NCBI GenBank assembly: GCA_002314195.1
Contig: DCCQ01000090.1
Location: 1-6,056 of the forward strand
DNA length: 6,056 nt
Direction of reading: 5' to 3'
Origin: Bacteroidales bacterium UBA1077
Lineage (GTDB): Bacteria > Bacteroidota > Bacteroidia > Bacteroidales > UBA932
The notes under the pieces: generated by a model
Databases searched by the model: none
Seen by the model: the letters and a program-made list of their open reading frames with translations, nothing else
Told to the model about the DNA's origin: nothing
Position numbers and translations under genes: made by a program
Shown here: in pieces, positions 5,787-6,056 of the stretch
Position numbering within the stretch: position 1 is the first letter of the stretch
Layout of the letters: every line of letters starts with the position of its first letter

Positions 5787-5829
5787 AAAAAAAATGGAGC
5801 GCGAATCTTGGCGGACCAGAGCTCCATTT
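5787..5829 (-). terminator. Intrinsic terminator of a minus-strand transcript
   Basis: On the minus strand, AAATGGAGC (5829-5821) pairs perfectly with GCTCCATTT (5800-5792) across a 20-base loop that can form a small inner hairpin (TGG/CCA). The T-run covers 5794-5787 (eight Ts). On the plus strand the hairpin is followed by TTTGGG, so termination should act on the minus strand. Confidence 0.8.
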
Positions 5830-5885
5830 GGGTGCCACAGACTGGAAATTCAGGGATCAGTCGCCCCTGACGACACGCCGCGGCG
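5787..5885 (-). ncRNA. Candidate small RNA of about 100 nt
   Basis: A consensus promoter (5889-5922) and a strong terminator (5787-5829) lie about 60 bases apart on the minus strand and define a transcript of about 95-100 nt; the 5' end is estimated. No frame inside it gives more than a very short peptide, so it is probably non-coding. In addition to the terminator stem, TCAGGG and CCCTGA can form a 6-bp hairpin in the middle. It lacks the GGAAGGAAGCA-type loop of SRP RNA and is too short for typical 6S or tmRNA. No known family is recognised. It converges on the XRE operon, whose stop is 66 bases from the RNA's 3' end, so read-through of that operon would make an antisense transcript. Confidence 0.65.
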
Positions 5886-5888
5886 GTT

Positions 5889-5922
5889 CAAAGGTAGGGA
5901 TTAATTCTCAATCCCGCAAAAA
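5889..5922 (-). promoter_or_regulatory. Bacteroidota consensus promoter, minus strand
   Basis: Read on the minus strand, TTTTTG (5922-5917) is followed by exactly 20 bases and TACCTTTG (5896-5889). The -7 box is identical to that of the HEPN-like gene promoter. The transcription start is expected near 5883-5885. Confidence 0.8.
5897..5915. promoter_or_regulatory. Palindrome filling the promoter spacer
   Basis: GGGATT (5897-5902) and AATCCC (5910-5915) form 6-base inverted arms around seven bases. They occupy almost the whole 20-base spacer between the -33 and -7 boxes of the small-RNA promoter. This is an ideal place for a repressor or a MerR-type regulator, but no binding protein can be named. 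Confidence 0.4.
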
Positions 5923-6056
5923 TACCCGACAAAATCGCTTTGCGCGACCGACGGCGCGCCCCCGGCAAAGGAGGGCGGCCACATTTCAATCCGGGCCACA
6001 ACCCCGGACAAGTCAAACTTATGCATACTCAGAGCCTCCTGTGCCCTGACATGCGC
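5901..6056 (-). CDS. Doubtful partial ORF entering from the right edge
   Basis: The minus-strand frame is open from the window edge to a TAA at 5901-5903 (51 residues, 5' end missing). It includes VARIEMWPPSFAGGAP and ends in VGYFCGIEN. It shows no recognisable domain, lies in GC-rich DNA where open frames occur by chance, and its end overlaps the small-RNA promoter. A plus-strand frame (5898-6056, with an ATG at 6021) is equally open, so at most one is real. The region also has GC-rich inverted repeats (5942-5959 and 5990-6008). Confidence 0.15.
   Translation of the reverse strand, partial: AHVRAQEALSMHKFDLSGVVARIEMWPPSFAGGAPSVAQSDFVGYFCGIEN

Noticed and set aside
5966..5975. Strong Shine-Dalgarno-like AAAGGAGGG
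   Set aside because: No start codon lies within the usual distance downstream, and Bacteroidota rely little on such sites.
5771..6049. A 92-residue plus-strand protein
   Set aside because: It runs antisense through the minus-strand terminator, RNA and promoter. Its Arg/Pro/Gln-rich translation looks like a by-product of GC-rich DNA, and it has no promoter.
1..6056. CRISPR arrays, tRNA or rRNA genes, insertion-sequence ends, att sites
   Set aside because: I saw no regularly spaced repeats, no tRNA TpsiC/acceptor pattern, no transposase or integrase motifs, and no matching terminal repeats around any block.

Overview
The window looks like chromosomal DNA from a member of the Bacteroidales (Bacteroidota). 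Three things support this. Two promoters match the Bacteroidota pattern well (a TTG/TTTG box, then about 20 bases, then TAnnTTTG), and a third matches approximately. Two adjacent genes encode lipoproteins of families common in gut Bacteroidales: a FISUMP-type protein, and Ig-like repeats fused to a sulfatase-modifying-factor fold. Start codons also lack consistent Shine-Dalgarno sequences. The genus cannot be fixed from this sequence alone.

Left part (1-4140). The window opens inside a GC-rich gene whose 3' end encodes a discoidin-like (F5/8 type C-like) beta-rich protein. After it comes a probable two-gene unit with a promoter near 1011-1041. The first gene is a 408-residue FISUMP-family lipoprotein. 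The second is a 569-residue lipoprotein with three bacterial Ig-like repeats and a C-terminal FGE/SUMF1 domain that lacks the usual catalytic cysteine pair. A stem-loop terminator at 4100-4133 closes the unit. Both proteins are probably displayed on the cell envelope.

Middle (4141-4527). This is about 450 bases with no convincing protein gene. It holds a second, imperfect copy (4202-4256) of the 55-base leader that lies ahead of the FISUMP gene. Next is a stretch with direct and inverted repeats that could fold as RNA (about 4300-4440). Last comes a palindrome lying over the -33 box of a strong promoter.

Right part (4528-5721). A compact, more AT-rich, apparently co-transcribed module holds three genes: a 231-residue unrecognised protein with a HEPN-like R-N-x4-H signature near its C-terminus, a 50-residue small ORF, and a 96-residue XRE-family regulator. 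A perfect 15-bp stem-loop lies between the first two genes. The layout of possible RNase, small partner, repressor and operator-like palindrome resembles a toxin-antitoxin or phage-defence cassette. That function is inferred, not shown.

Right edge (5722-6056). On the minus strand a complete small transcription unit can be read: a consensus promoter (5889-5922), about 100 transcribed bases without a meaningful ORF, and a terminator ending in eight Ts. This is a good candidate for an undescribed small RNA, converging on the XRE operon. The last ~120 bases are GC-rich and contain only short ORFs cut by the window edge.
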